Shown: in pieces, positions 27,993 through 38,117 of the stretch
Position numbering within the stretch: position 1 is the first letter of the stretch
Layout: each line of letters begins with the position of its first letter
Assembly (NCBI RefSeq): GCF_000973625.1
Contig: NZ_CP007501.1
Location: 248,001 to 312,000 of the forward strand
Origin: Polynucleobacter duraquae
GTDB lineage: Bacteria; Pseudomonadota; Gammaproteobacteria; Burkholderiales; Burkholderiaceae
DNA length: 64,000 nt
Reading direction: 5' to 3'
Translations under genes and position numbers: made by a program
Notes under the pieces: model-generated
Databases searched by the model: none
What the model saw: the letters and a program-made list of their open reading frames with translations, nothing else
Told to the model about the DNA's origin: nothing

Positions 27993-28961
27993 TTAGTTCA
28001 GATATTTCTTAGCTTGTGCTTCGCACATCATCTCAATAACGCCATCGATATCAGTAGGATGTTTCCAGTTCAGCATTTTGATTGCTTTGGATGGGTCGCC
28101 AATACTGCAGAGAATTTCATTAGGCCTAAAAAAGCTCGACTCAATTTCTACATGAGCTTGCCAATCTAAATCAAAATACTCAAAAGCCTTTGCGGCAAAA
28201 TACTTCAGAGATTCCATGCGGCCGGTAGCGATCACAAAGTCATCGGACTTATCTTGCTGCATCATTAACCACATGGCATCTACATACTCAGGAGCCCACC
28301 CCCAATCTCTAGAAATATCTAGATTTCCAAGTTGAAGCACCTCGAGTTGCCCGGCTTTAATTTTTGCAGCACCGGCAATAATTTTTTGAGTTACAAAACG
28401 CTCTGGTCGCAGTGGTGACTCATGATTAAATAGGATTCCAGTGCATGCATAAATTCCATATGACTCTCGATAGCTATTAATTAACCACTTGGCAGTAGAT
28501 TTGGCTACGGCATAAGGGCTGCGCGGTGCAAAAGGCGTGTTTTCATTGGCGGGGAGGTTGCCTGTATCGCCAAAACACTCGCTTGAACCTGCGTTATAAA
28601 AACGCACCGGCTTGTTGAGGAGTCGAATGACTTCAAGAATATTCAGAGTTCCAATGGCGATACTCTCGATTGCCTCTACTGGCTGATCAAAGGAGAGTCC
28701 TACTGAAGTTTGCCCAGCTAAGTTATAGATCTCATCGGGATCGTATACCTGAATCGCATTAAAAACACTTCGGAAATCATTTATGGATACCGAGATGAGG
28801 TTAACTTGATCGCGGATACCTAGTGTGTTGAGGTTGTTGAATAAAGAGGCCATCACATCACGTGATGACCCCGTAACCTCATAACCTTTTGATAGTAGAT
28901 GTTTTGCTAGGTAGGCACCATCTTGACCAGTAATGCCAATGATTAAAGCTTTTTTAGACAC
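27993..28961 (-). CDS. GDP-mannose 4,6-dehydratase family protein (orphan)
   Basis: Extended SDR related to Gmd. LIIGITGQDGAYLAKHLLSK is the NAD-binding start; EIYNLAGQTSVGLSF, GSSECFGD and PYAVAKSTAKWLINSYRESY (with YxxxK-type Tyr/Lys) follow, and ILFNHESPLRPERFVTQKI is a Gmd hallmark. The loop KRR(S/A)SSFNT that binds GDP-mannose in classical Gmd is changed to SRDVMASLF here. Length 322 aa, shorter than Gmd (~370). It lies between nrdR and adk, away from other sugar genes, and is not obviously AT-shifted. The product sugar is unknown. Confidence 0.8.
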   Translation of the reverse strand: MSKKALIIGITGQDGAYLAKHLLSKGYEVTGSSRDVMASLFNNLNTLGIRDQVNLISVSINDFRSVFNAIQVYDPDEIYNLAGQTSVGLSFDQPVEAIESIAIGTLNILEVIRLLNKPVRFYNAGSSECFGDTGNLPANENTPFAPRSPYAVAKSTAKWLINSYRESYGIYACTGILFNHESPLRPERFVTQKIIAGAAKIKAGQLEVLQLGNLDISRDWGWAPEYVDAMWLMMQQDKSDDFVIATGRMESLKYFAAKAFEYFDLDWQAHVEIESSFFRPNEILCSIGDPSKAIKMLNWKHPTDIDGVIEMMCEAQAKKYLN

Positions 28962-28965
28962 AAAT

Positions 28966-29682
<717 letters not shown>

Positions 29683-29734
29683 TTACTAATTCCTAGGATT
29701 ATCCCCGAGAACCCCCTAATTAAGAGATTCTGGG

Positions 29735-30490
29735 CTAGCTGGCCAAGATGCGGCGTACCCGCTCGAGATCTTCAACTGTATCAACCCCTGCTGGTGGGGC
29801 TTTACTGGCTGTATGGACGGCAATACGATAGCCATTCCAGAGGGCGCGAAGCTGTTCTAGAGCCTCTGTTTGCTCTGGTGGCGCAGGATCAAGGCGGGTA
29901 TAAGCCTCTAAAAAGTCGGCACGGTAGGCATAGATACCCAAATGACGTAAATGGGTGATGGTTTGCTTCGAGTCAGGATCCCGCACAAACGGAATAGTGG
30001 CTCTAGAGAAGTAGAGCGCCTCATTGGCGCGGTTAAGAACTACTTTAACTACATTAGGGTTGGTAATTTCTGCGGCATCGACAATGGGCACTGCCACAGT
30101 TGAAATCGCACACGTGACATTGTCGGCCAAAGTTTGAGCAACTTGATTGATCAGCTCTGGAGGAATCAGTGGTTCATCGCCCTGAACATTGACCACTAAA
30201 GTATCTGCTGGAAGTTTTAACAGTTGCGCCACTTCTGCAATACGGTCTGTGCCTGTCGGATGATCGGCACTAGTTAACAAACACTCAATACGATATTGAT
30301 CACACACGGCCTGAATTTCTGGTGAATCAGTCGCAACCACCACACTTTGGGCATTGGATTGCTGCGCACGTTCTGCCACCCGAATCACCATGGGCTTACC
30401 ACCAATGTCAGCGAGTGGTTTACGAGGTAGGCGAGTGGATCCCAGTCTTGCAGGAATAACTACTAAAAACTCTGGGGCGTTAATACTCAT
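29735..30490 (-). CDS. kdsB: 3-deoxy-manno-octulosonate cytidylyltransferase KdsB
   Basis: Activates Kdo as CMP-Kdo for LPS core synthesis. VVIPARLGSTRLPRKPLADI is the nucleotide-binding N-terminus; SADHPTGTDRIAEV, NVQGDEPLIPP and HLGIYAYRADFL are family motifs. Length 251 aa is standard. It lies in the kdsB-Trm112-lpxK row, a conserved LPS gene order. Confidence 0.97.
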   Translation of the reverse strand: MSINAPEFLVVIPARLGSTRLPRKPLADIGGKPMVIRVAERAQQSNAQSVVVATDSPEIQAVCDQYRIECLLTSADHPTGTDRIAEVAQLLKLPADTLVVNVQGDEPLIPPELINQVAQTLADNVTCAISTVAVPIVDAAEITNPNVVKVVLNRANEALYFSRATIPFVRDPDSKQTITHLRHLGIYAYRADFLEAYTRLDPAPPEQTEALEQLRALWNGYRIAVHTASKAPPAGVDTVEDLERVRRILAS

Positions 30491-30515
30491 TCGTATGATA
30501 GTGGTTAATCAATGC

Positions 30516-30695
30516 TTAATTAATTTCATCAGCAGAAAGGCTGCGAGCCTCATCAATTAGCATGACAGGTATGTCATTACGAATCGGGTAGGCCAGGCGA
30601 TCCGCTTTGCAGATGAGCTCATGTTTTTCTGCATCTAAATGCAAAGTACTTTTGCACAAAGGGCAGACCAAAATCTCTAATAAGCGCTTGTCCAT
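30516..30695 (-). CDS. Trm112-family (UPF0434) small zinc-ribbon-like protein
   Basis: 59-residue protein between kdsB and lpxK. It starts [18 protein letters not shown], with cysteines at positions 11 and 14 and a third at 29 ([20 protein letters not shown]), followed by [11 protein letters not shown]. This matches the YcaR/UPF0434 family, related to the Trm112 methyltransferase activator. The conserved position next to kdsB and lpxK supports it. Its biochemical role is unproven. Confidence 0.9.
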   Translation of the reverse strand: MDKRLLEILVCPLCKSTLHLDAEKHELICKADRLAYPIRNDIPVMLIDEARSLSADEIN

Positions 30696-30714
30696 ATTTG
30701 ATCTTTGCTATCTT

Positions 30715-31806
30715 TTATAAAGTGTATTGATTTGGATCGGGTCTCTGCAGAATAGACTGCAACCATTCTGCTAATGTATTTGGAATCTCTAAACTCATCG
30801 GAACCACCCAAATGCGTTCATCCTGTATTGAGGTACATTTTACGGCATCCTTTTCGGTTATGAGGATGCACTCAGCATGGATGGCAGAGAAAAATTCTGG
30901 GGTGAAGGTAGCGTGATCAGTAAGACCAATACACTTGCCTGCAACACCATGCTTCAGTAAGTCATCAAAAAAACGCTGTGGATTACCAATTGCGGCAACA
31001 GCAGTGATTTTGTTTGGAAGGTACTTATCGGCAATAGTCGCTAGTGACCGGGTGTTATTTGGATTATTCAGTTGATAGGGTGTACCCAGCAGACTGCTCA
31101 GCGTAAAAGCGCGTCGCCCCAAATAATATTCATCGATGTGATTGGAGGGCGCTATAGCTCTAGTCGTTAGAGTGGCATCTCGCTCGCGTGATGCAGGCTC
31201 ACGTAAAGGGCCAGCAGGCAGCAAGAAGGCATTACCTTCGCCGCGTTGATCACGTACTACAAATTCAATATCACGACCCCCTTCGCGAGCAGGCCAGCGC
31301 AGCAGGCTTCTATGCTGTAAGCCATCATCGCTAATAATGACGTTCACTGAGGGGTCATGTTTTAGCAAAGACTGAATGCTGAGAGTTCGTTTAGGGTGGA
31401 CCCAAATCGGAAATTGATTGTCTGTGCGCGTGGCAATTAATACGGGTTCATCGCCGACTTCAGAGGGATTGGAGTCGCTCTTGACTTGGCGAGGTGTGCT
31501 TGGTGCCTTAGCACCATAACCCCTGCTAATAATTCCAGGCTTCCAACCCATACTTGCAAGTTGCTCAGCCAAGGCAATGACGATAGGAGTTTTACCGGTG
31601 CCGCCTACGCGGATATTACCAACAATAATGATTGGTACTGGCGCTGGTTTGCGTCTACCTAAGTTCAGCTCATTTACCAAATCTAAGGCTTGATTTACCC
31701 AACCATAAACCTTAGATAAAGGCCAAAGCATAAGACTTATTGGTCCGCGTCTTTCCCAAAACCGAGGAGCCTTATTAAAGAAAGAAGATTTTTTTGGGGA
31801 TGACAT
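30715..31806 (-). CDS. lpxK: Tetraacyldisaccharide 4'-kinase LpxK
   Basis: Inner-membrane-associated kinase phosphorylating the lipid A precursor. The P-loop VGNIRVGGTGKTPIVI is at about residues 61-76; ISRGYGAK and ISDDGLQHRSL (Walker-B-like) are LpxK signatures. Length 363 aa. It precedes the Trm112-like gene by 19 bases and follows exbD. Confidence 0.95.
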   Translation of the reverse strand: MSSPKKSSFFNKAPRFWERRGPISLMLWPLSKVYGWVNQALDLVNELNLGRRKPAPVPIIIVGNIRVGGTGKTPIVIALAEQLASMGWKPGIISRGYGAKAPSTPRQVKSDSNPSEVGDEPVLIATRTDNQFPIWVHPKRTLSIQSLLKHDPSVNVIISDDGLQHRSLLRWPAREGGRDIEFVVRDQRGEGNAFLLPAGPLREPASRERDATLTTRAIAPSNHIDEYYLGRRAFTLSSLLGTPYQLNNPNNTRSLATIADKYLPNKITAVAAIGNPQRFFDDLLKHGVAGKCIGLTDHATFTPEFFSAIHAECILITEKDAVKCTSIQDERIWVVPMSLEIPNTLAEWLQSILQRPDPNQYTL

Positions 31807-31847
31807 TAAAAGCGACTTATTGAGTTCAATATTTCGGATGTGATGGA

Positions 31848-32294
31848 TTATTTCTTGGTAGTTTGACTGCTAAATACGATATTGGATAGGTTGGCATCAC
31901 GCGCCGCCTCTAAAGCACTCATGACTGCCTGGTGAGGCGCTTTAGCATCGGCGTCGATATTGACTTGGACGGCATTGTCTTCATTTAGCGCATGCAGGCT
32001 ATTGCTCAATTGGCTCCGGTCAGTCACCTTGCCGTTAATGGCAAAGCGCCCATCACGACTGACTGCAATATGAATTTGTTTCACTTCCGATTGGCTGGCT
32101 GAGCCATTGGCAGTCGGTAGAGTGATGGCTAGTTCCTGGTAGCGGGTAAACGTAGTGGAGATCATTAAAAAGATCAGCACTACCAACAGCACATCAATAA
32201 AGGGAATGAGATTAATCTCGGGCTCTACCGGAGCTGTCCTTACCCCTAGTGAAAATTGACCTCGATGCTGATGCTTATTTTCTAACCAACTCAT
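31848..32294 (-). CDS. exbD: Biopolymer transport protein ExbD/TolR family
   Basis: Inner-membrane stator subunit. INLIPFIDVLLVVLIFLMIS is the proton-path helix with its Asp; the periplasmic part contains VNIDADAKAPHQAVMSALEA. Length 148 aa. It overlaps exbB by four bases (ATGA). The exbBD pair upstream of lpxK is typical of betaproteobacteria; the partner TonB is not in the window. Confidence 0.93.
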   Translation of the reverse strand: MSWLENKHQHRGQFSLGVRTAPVEPEINLIPFIDVLLVVLIFLMISTTFTRYQELAITLPTANGSASQSEVKQIHIAVSRDGRFAINGKVTDRSQLSNSLHALNEDNAVQVNIDADAKAPHQAVMSALEAARDANLSNIVFSSQTTKK

Positions 32295-32923
32295 TTTGTA
32301 TCCGCAGAGTGTGGATAGAGTTTTTTAAATAATTGACGGGTAAATTCTTCGCACTCATGTTGGCGTTGATTTGCCATTGCACGCAGACCCCGCCATGCAG
32401 CTAGAGCGGGAATCGCAATTAACAATCCAAAAGCGGTGTTGTACAGAGCAATGGAGATGCCGTGCGCTAATTGTTGGGGGCTGCCAACGCCCTGACTGCC
32501 AAATATTTCAATCATGCCGACAACGGTTCCAAAGAGTCCCAAGAGGGGGGCAATGGTCGCAATAGTGGCCAAGACTCCAAGATAGCGCTCTAGCTTTAAC
32601 CAAGTGGATTGAGCACTGGCTTGTAATTCTTCTAAAGCGGATTCTGCAGAGCTACCTGAGGCTTTTTCCCGAAGGATGCAGGCAAAGAGGCTGCCAACGG
32701 GGGAGAGTTGACCAACAGCACTAATTTCAGATCCTGAGACTGTTTTTTGCTGGAAAATGGCATTTGCCAGTCCAAATACCGTTGCTAAGCTATCTTTAGG
32801 AAATAGGTGAATTTGCCGCAAATACCAGGCACGCTCAATGACAATAGCCAGTCCGATAATAGAGATGAGGAGGAGGGGCCAGATTGGCCAGCCTGCAGAC
32901 AGTAAGATTGAGTACATAAGCAC
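32291..32923 (-). CDS. exbB: Biopolymer transport protein ExbB (MotA/TolQ/ExbB family)
   Basis: Proton channel partner of ExbD. An N-terminal membrane helix (WPIWPLLLISIIGLAIVI) is followed by the conserved second and third helices: TIAPLLGLFGTVVGMIEIFG and GISIALYNTAFGLLIAIPAL. Length 210 aa. First gene of exbB-exbD-lpxK-Trm112-kdsB; its promoter should be in the 308-base gap shared with xseA. Confidence 0.93.
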   Translation of the reverse strand: MLMYSILLSAGWPIWPLLLISIIGLAIVIERAWYLRQIHLFPKDSLATVFGLANAIFQQKTVSGSEISAVGQLSPVGSLFACILREKASGSSAESALEELQASAQSTWLKLERYLGVLATIATIAPLLGLFGTVVGMIEIFGSQGVGSPQQLAHGISIALYNTAFGLLIAIPALAAWRGLRAMANQRQHECEEFTRQLFKKLYPHSADTK

Positions 32924-33231
32924 AGTACTTTAGCTGAATTAATAACCCGTTTTCATAAAGCTAGCCTGTGGATAACTCTGTGCAAAACTTTTTAGAAAAT
33001 GTGCTGTAAGTCCTTGATTAATAGTCAAAGTAGCAAATATTGAGAGAAATCTATTAAAATTGGTCTCAAGATTTATTTATATAAATCAATAGCTTGCATT
33101 TGTTTTCTTGGATTTATGAGACGTTTTGGGTCAGTAATTACTTACTTTTGAGTATTAGGCCTAGGGCGTATTGGCTTCTGTGGATATTTATTGGCCCCTA
33201 AGCCCAGTAGCTGTCTAGAAAAAGAGAAAAA
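32924..33231. promoter_or_regulatory. 308-base divergent spacer between exbB and xseA with DnaA-box-like sites
   Basis: No gene was recognised here. TGTGGATAA at 32967-32975 is the reverse complement of the DnaA-box consensus TTATCCACA, and TGTGGATAT at 33179-33187 differs by one base. The middle is AT-rich with many TTAAA/ATTTAT stretches and must carry promoters for the two divergent operons. The DnaA sites are sequence matches only. Confidence 0.4.
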
Positions 33232-34446
33232 ATGTCGGAAATATCAAGGGAAATTCTGAGTGTTGGCGACCTTAACCGCGCCATTGCTAGCTCTTTGGAG
33301 GAGCGCTTCGATACCGTTTGGGTGAGCGGGGAGATATCCAATTTTAAGGCCTATGACAGCGGGCATTGGTACTTTTCCCTAAAAGATGAAGAGGGTCAGA
33401 TTCGTTGCGTGATGTTCCGAGGGCGTAATGGACAAGTCGGATTTATGCCTCAATCGGGAGATTTGGTAGAGGTTGCAGCCAATTTGGGATTTTATGTTCC
33501 GCGTGGGGACATTCAGCTGACGGTGCAAAGCATGCGCCGGGCTGGCATGGGCGGTCTTTATGAAGCCTTTTTAAAGCTCAAAGCCAAACTCGCCAAAGAA
33601 GGCTTATTTGATCTTCAGAATAAGCGCCCTATTCCAACTCATCCGAGAGTAATTGGTATTGTTACTTCGCCGCAGGCAGCAGCTCTAAAAGATGTCTTAA
33701 GCACGCTTGCTAGAAGAGCGCCGCATATACCGATTGTGATTTACCCGACATTGGTGCAGGGGCCAGATGCGCCCGCTGGAATTATTTCCGCACTAAAGGC
33801 TGCCGAAAAAGAAAATGCAGTTGATGTGCTTTTGCTAGTGCGAGGCGGTGGCAGCATTGAAGACCTCTGGGCATTTAATGATGAGCAGTTGGCTTACACA
33901 ATCGCACAATCGCCCATCCCAATCGTGAGTGGCGTTGGTCATGAAACCGATGTCACGATAGCCGACTTTGTTGCTGACTTGCGTGCACCCACACCTACGG
34001 GCGCGGCAGAATTGGCGGCGCCACGACGCGATCAAATGTTGCAAGAGTTAGATGCCATCATGCAAGCTTTGCTGCAAAGAGTGGGTCAGCGAGTCGAGCG
34101 TGAAGCACAAACCTTGGATCAATTAGCCCTACGTCTTAATCATGCTTTACCTGATCCTGATCGCATGCGTGAGCAAATTAGCGGTTGGCAAAAACGACTC
34201 AACCAAGCATGGCTAGTGAGAGTTGAGAATTGGAAACGTGATCAAGGCTATTTTCAGTCTCAATTAGAAATGCTCAACCCGCAAAGAACTTTAGAGCGTG
34301 GTTATGCGGTGATATTAAGCAAGGAAGAGCATGCAATGCATGCAGTTCGTAATCCAAAAGAGCTTAATACAAAAAATGCGTTTGAGGTGCGCTTAGCTGA
34401 AGGTCAAGTAGAGGTGGAGTTTGCCAAGCTTGGGTTACTGAAGTAA
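33232..34446 (+). CDS. xseA: Exodeoxyribonuclease VII large subunit XseA
   Basis: Large subunit of the single-strand exonuclease that acts in mismatch repair and recombination. An OB-fold (WVSGEISNFKAYDSGHWYFS) occupies residues ~25-120. The catalytic domain follows with GIVTSPQAAALKDVLSTLAR, LLVRGGGSIEDLWAFNDE and PIVSGVGHETDVTIADFVAD, all diagnostic. The C-terminal coiled coil ends in LERGYAVI. At 404 aa it is a little shorter than E. coli's 456. The small subunit xseB is not nearby. Confidence 0.96.
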   Translation: MSEISREILSVGDLNRAIASSLEERFDTVWVSGEISNFKAYDSGHWYFSLKDEEGQIRCVMFRGRNGQVGFMPQSGDLVEVAANLGFYVPRGDIQLTVQSMRRAGMGGLYEAFLKLKAKLAKEGLFDLQNKRPIPTHPRVIGIVTSPQAAALKDVLSTLARRAPHIPIVIYPTLVQGPDAPAGIISALKAAEKENAVDVLLLVRGGGSIEDLWAFNDEQLAYTIAQSPIPIVSGVGHETDVTIADFVADLRAPTPTGAAELAAPRRDQMLQELDAIMQALLQRVGQRVEREAQTLDQLALRLNHALPDPDRMREQISGWQKRLNQAWLVRVENWKRDQGYFQSQLEMLNPQRTLERGYAVILSKEEHAMHAVRNPKELNTKNAFEVRLAEGQVEVEFAKLGLLK

Positions 34447-34448
34447 AG

Positions 34449-35489
34449 CTAAAGAATATTTGGCTCAATCTCAAGCTGCACCCCGAATTTACCCAATACC
34501 TCTTCTTGAATATTTTTTGCTAAACCCATGATATCTTTTGATGTTCCGCCACCATGATTGACCAGGACTAGCGCTTGTTTTTCATAAACACCTACAGGAC
34601 CAATGCGCTTGCCCTTAAAGCCGCATTGATCAATTAGCCATCCAGCCGCCAGCTTTCGTGTTCCGGTGGCATCTGGGTAAGACACGAGATTCGGGAATTC
34701 TTTAATTAATTGCTCATATTGTTGGTTGCCAACAATCGGATTCTGAAAGAAGCTTCCGGCATTACCAATTACTGCAGGGTCTGGCAATTTCTTAGATCGG
34801 ATGGTGCACACCGCATCAAAAATTTGCTTTGCACTTGGCTTGGAGTTTGACTCGGTAAATTGCTTTGCCAGATCGGCATACTGCAATCGTGCCTGCCAAG
34901 ATTTGGGAATTTTAAAAATGACCTTTGTCACGATAAAGCGATTGGGATTTTGCTTGAAGTAGCTATCGCGATAGGCAAACTGGCAGGCCTCTTGCGGGAG
35001 AGTGACAAAGGCATGGGCCGTAGAATCAAATACCTCGATGCTGTCGATATATTCGCCGATCTCAACACCGTACGCCCCAATGTTTTGAATGGGCGCGGCG
35101 CCAACAGTGCCTGGTATCAGTGCGAGGTTCTCAAATCCCGGGAGATTGTGCTCTAGCGTCCAGGAAACCAATTCATGCCAATTGACCCCAGCTCCCACGG
35201 AGAGCCATGAGTATGTGTCATCCGATTTAACAAGATCTTGGCCGAGAATATTAATGAGTATGGTTGCTCCAGGCAAAGACTCCGGAAGAATCACATTACT
35301 TCCACCGCCCAATACACGCCAGGCAAGTTTTTTATCCCTCAGTTCTTTCATGAGGGCTGGTAACTGATCCGCGGATGTGATCTCGTATGCGAATTCCGCC
35401 ATGGAATCCAGACCAAAGCTATTCCGGTGCTTGAGTCCCAGATTGGGGGTCAATTTTGCAGGATTGGGCGCATTTTTCGCGGAGTTCAT
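34449..35489 (-). CDS. murB: UDP-N-acetylenolpyruvoylglucosamine reductase MurB
   Basis: FAD enzyme reducing UDP-GlcNAc-enolpyruvate to UDP-MurNAc. WRVLGGGSNVILPE (FAD site), GLEN-equivalent PGFENLALIPGTVGAAPIQN, GAYGVEIGEYI and the active-site GNAGSFFQNPIV are present. The insert and the C-terminal EIEPNIL mark the type I (E. coli-like) form. Length 346 aa. Convergent with xseA, two bases apart. Confidence 0.96.
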   Translation of the reverse strand: MNSAKNAPNPAKLTPNLGLKHRNSFGLDSMAEFAYEITSADQLPALMKELRDKKLAWRVLGGGSNVILPESLPGATILINILGQDLVKSDDTYSWLSVGAGVNWHELVSWTLEHNLPGFENLALIPGTVGAAPIQNIGAYGVEIGEYIDSIEVFDSTAHAFVTLPQEACQFAYRDSYFKQNPNRFIVTKVIFKIPKSWQARLQYADLAKQFTESNSKPSAKQIFDAVCTIRSKKLPDPAVIGNAGSFFQNPIVGNQQYEQLIKEFPNLVSYPDATGTRKLAAGWLIDQCGFKGKRIGPVGVYEKQALVLVNHGGGTSKDIMGLAKNIQEEVLGKFGVQLEIEPNIL

Positions 35490-35606
35490 GCCACAATCTT
35501 ATTCGTGTTCGAGTTTCTGTTCTTAATTTATGGAAAAACTTGAAAAGTAACAATGCAATGATTGAATTTGCAAAATTAATTACCCAGATTATTTAAGGAG
35601 TTTGAG

Positions 35607-36092
35607 ATGCCCTCATTTGACGTAGTGTGTGAGCCTGACATGATTGAGTTGAAAAACGCAATTGAGCAATCCAATAAAGAAATTACCAATCGTTTTGACT
35701 TTAAAGGCTCTGATAGCCGAGTGGAGCAAAAGGATGAGACTCTCATCTTGTTTGGTGATGATGACTTTAAATTGGGACAAGTTCGCGATGTTCTTTACGG
35801 CAAGATGGCTAAACGCAATGTGGATGTGCGCTACCTCAAGGACGACAAAAAAGAGACGATTGGTAGTGATAAGCGCAAGCAAACCATGAAAATCCAAAAA
35901 GGGATTACTTCTGAGTTAGCTAAAAAAGTAGTTCGCATTATTAAAGACAGCAAGATCAAAGTGCAGGCCAGTATTCAGGGTGATGCAGTGCGTGTAACGG
36001 GTACTAAGCGCGATGATTTACAAGAGACTATGGCTATGCTCAAGAAAGAGGTCAGCGAGGCTCCATTAGGCTTTAATAACTTCCGTGACTAA
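35607..36092 (+). CDS. yajQ: YajQ-family cyclic-di-GMP/nucleotide-binding protein
   Basis: Small protein of two ferredoxin-like lobes. It starts [20 protein letters not shown], and includes [19 protein letters not shown] and [20 protein letters not shown], all YajQ signatures. Length 161 aa is standard. Homologues bind c-di-GMP in Xanthomonas; the role here is not known. It overlaps xerD by eight bases. A clear AAGGAG site precedes the ATG. Confidence 0.95.
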   Translation: MPSFDVVCEPDMIELKNAIEQSNKEITNRFDFKGSDSRVEQKDETLILFGDDDFKLGQVRDVLYGKMAKRNVDVRYLKDDKKETIGSDKRKQTMKIQKGITSELAKKVVRIIKDSKIKVQASIQGDAVRVTGTKRDDLQETMAMLKKEVSEAPLGFNNFRD

Positions 36093-37011
36093 TATAGTTG
36101 TGCCAGTCATCCACCAAGTAAGCCAAGAGGCCATTGAGCGCTTCTGTGATGCTTGTTGGTTGGAGGATGGCTTGGCACAAAACAGTTTGTCTGCTTATCG
36201 TCGAGACCTATTGCTCTTGGCTCAATGGCTTCAAAAAGATTCAGGTGCTGATCTCTACAGTGTTACTGAAAAAGATCTCACTGCATATATTGCACATCGA
36301 CGAGCAGATAAAGCGACCACTGCCAATCGTCGGTTGACGGTATTCAAGCGCTTTTATCGCCATGCCCTGCGTATGAACTTGGTTAGACGTGATCCTTGCA
36401 TTGGTTTGCGTGCTGCAAAGCAAGGATTACGTTTCCCTAAAACATTAAGTGAAGATCAGGTCACTGCCTTGCTTAATGCCCCCGATATGGAAACTTCGCT
36501 TGGGTTGCGTGATCGTACTATGTTGGAGTTAATGTATGCCAGCGGCTTACGGGTCTCTGAAATCGTTTCTTTAAAGACGGTTGCCCTAGGATTAAACGAA
36601 GGTGTTATTCGGGTCGTGAATGGTAAAGGCGGTAAAGAGCGATTAGTGCCATTTGGTGGTGAGGCAGGTCAGTGGTTACGCCGCTATCTTGCTGATGCCA
36701 GAACGCCATTACTTGAAGGCAAGACTTCTGATGCCGTATTTGTTGGACGCCACACGGGGACGGGATTAACCCGTCAGGCTTTCTGGGTGCTAATTAAGCG
36801 TTACGCCACAATTGCCAATATCCCTGTTGCCTTATCTCCGCATACACTACGGCATGCATTTGCTACCCACTTACTGAACCACGGAGCAGATTTAAGGGTG
36901 GTGCAACTCCTCTTGGGTCATGCTGATATCTCGACCACTCAGATTTATACCCATGTGGCTAGAGAGCGTCTTAAATCGATCCATCAGCAACATCATCCTA
37001 GGGGTAGTTGA
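36085..37011 (+). CDS. xerD: Site-specific tyrosine recombinase XerD
   Basis: Resolves chromosome dimers at dif with XerC. The N-terminal SAM-like core-binding domain has [17 protein letters not shown]. The catalytic residues lie in [12 protein letters not shown] (Arg), [12 protein letters not shown] (Lys), [19 protein letters not shown] (His, Arg), [15 protein letters not shown] (His, nucleophile Tyr). Length 308 aa. XerD rather than XerC is based on this motif set and on the yajQ neighbour. It is a housekeeping recombinase with no sign of an integrated element. Confidence 0.93.
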   Translation: MTNIVVPVIHQVSQEAIERFCDACWLEDGLAQNSLSAYRRDLLLLAQWLQKDSGADLYSVTEKDLTAYIAHRRADKATTANRRLTVFKRFYRHALRMNLVRRDPCIGLRAAKQGLRFPKTLSEDQVTALLNAPDMETSLGLRDRTMLELMYASGLRVSEIVSLKTVALGLNEGVIRVVNGKGGKERLVPFGGEAGQWLRRYLADARTPLLEGKTSDAVFVGRHTGTGLTRQAFWVLIKRYATIANIPVALSPHTLRHAFATHLLNHGADLRVVQLLLGHADISTTQIYTHVARERLKSIHQQHHPRGS

Positions 37012-37066
37012 GAGTGTATTGGTCGCAACTAATTTCAATCAGGTAATAAGTGATTAAGATATCAAT

Positions 37067-37702
37067 ATGAATTTAACCCTAGAGCTATTGCTTATTCCGA
37101 TTGCCTACCTGATTGGCTCAATTTCTTTTGCCGTAGTAGTGAGTAAGAGCATGCGATTGCCTGACCCCCATTCTTATGGCTCCGGTAATCCAGGTGCAAC
37201 CAATGTTCTTAGAACTGGTAATAAGCTAGCGGCGGTACTCACTTTGATTGGTGATGCCCTAAAGGGCTACCTTGCAGTCATGTTGGCAAGAGTATTGCTC
37301 GGCGATGAATCTTTGACTTCAACACTCAGCTCTTGGTTGCTATGTGGCGTTGTGATTGCAGTGTTCTTTGGGCATTTATTTCCTATCTTTCATGGCTTCA
37401 AAGGCGGTAAAGGCGTTGCTACTGCCTGCGGAATTTTATTTGGTATTAATTGGATTTTGGGTTTAGCTACTCTCGGAACTTGGATCATCGTAGCGGTGTT
37501 CATGCGCTATTCCTCTTTAGCTGCTTTAGCAGCTGCGGTCTTTGGGCCAATCTATTTTGTATTTTTGTTTGGCTTTCAGCCCATGGGCATTGCGCTACTT
37601 GCGGTTTGTCTTTTGCTGATTTGGCGTCATCGCAGCAATATTCACAATCTAATGAATGGCAAAGAAAGTCGTATTGGCTCAAAGAAGAAGGGGCAGTCAT
37701 GA
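37067..37702 (+). CDS. plsY: Acyl-phosphate glycerol-3-phosphate acyltransferase PlsY
   Basis: Integral membrane enzyme of phospholipid synthesis. The three active-site loops are visible: [11 protein letters not shown] with [27 protein letters not shown], and [19 protein letters not shown]. Five or so membrane helices can be seen. Length 211 aa. It ends in an ATGA overlap with the next gene. Confidence 0.96.
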   Translation: MNLTLELLLIPIAYLIGSISFAVVVSKSMRLPDPHSYGSGNPGATNVLRTGNKLAAVLTLIGDALKGYLAVMLARVLLGDESLTSTLSSWLLCGVVIAVFFGHLFPIFHGFKGGKGVATACGILFGINWILGLATLGTWIIVAVFMRYSSLAALAAAVFGPIYFVFLFGFQPMGIALLAVCLLLIWRHRSNIHNLMNGKESRIGSKKKGQS

Positions 37703-38070
37703 CCATTGCCTATTGGTGTGTGTTGTTCATGGGACTCTTTCCCTATGTGGCAACAGGAATTGCTAAAAAAGGATTTGAGGGTTATGACAATGGCATGCCT
37801 AGACAATGGCTTGCTAAGCAGACAGGGTTTCGGGCGCGAGCCAATGCTGCACAAGCCAACCTTTTTGAATCTCTCCCATTCTTTTTTGCGGCAGTTGTTA
37901 TTGCATCTATTGCTAATGCGCCACAAAACAGAGTTGATCTGCTGGCAATCGGATTTGTTGCAGCACGCACTGCTTATTTGATTTGCTATGTGGCGGATTG
38001 GCCAACCACTCGATCCATCGTGTGGTTGGCTGGTTTAGCTTGCGTCGTAGCCATCTTCTTTCAGATTTAA
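37699..38070 (+). CDS. MAPEG-family membrane protein
   Basis: Four-helix membrane protein of 123 aa. The N-terminal helix ends at [32 protein letters not shown] contains the ERxxxA-type MAPEG signature region (here [11 protein letters not shown]), and [13 protein letters not shown] is the third conserved stretch. The start ATG 37699 overlaps the plsY stop, implying translational coupling. Function in bacteria is mostly unassigned; glutathione-linked activity is known for eukaryotic relatives. Confidence 0.88.
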   Translation: MTIAYWCVLFMGLFPYVATGIAKKGFEGYDNGMPRQWLAKQTGFRARANAAQANLFESLPFFFAAVVIASIANAPQNRVDLLAIGFVAARTAYLICYVADWPTTRSIVWLAGLACVVAIFFQI

Positions 38071-38117
38071 AAAGAAGTAAAAGTCATTCACTAAATTTAT
38101 CGAGATAATAAATAGAT

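Noticed and set aside
36085-37011. Integrase marking a mobile element
   Set aside because: Motifs and the yajQ-plsY context identify housekeeping XerD; no attachment repeats, tRNA or phage genes are near.
37450-37698. Upstream extension of the MAPEG gene inside plsY
   Set aside because: The frame is open, but the extension overlaps most of plsY in another frame; ATG 37699 with the ATGA overlap gives the complete MAPEG family length.
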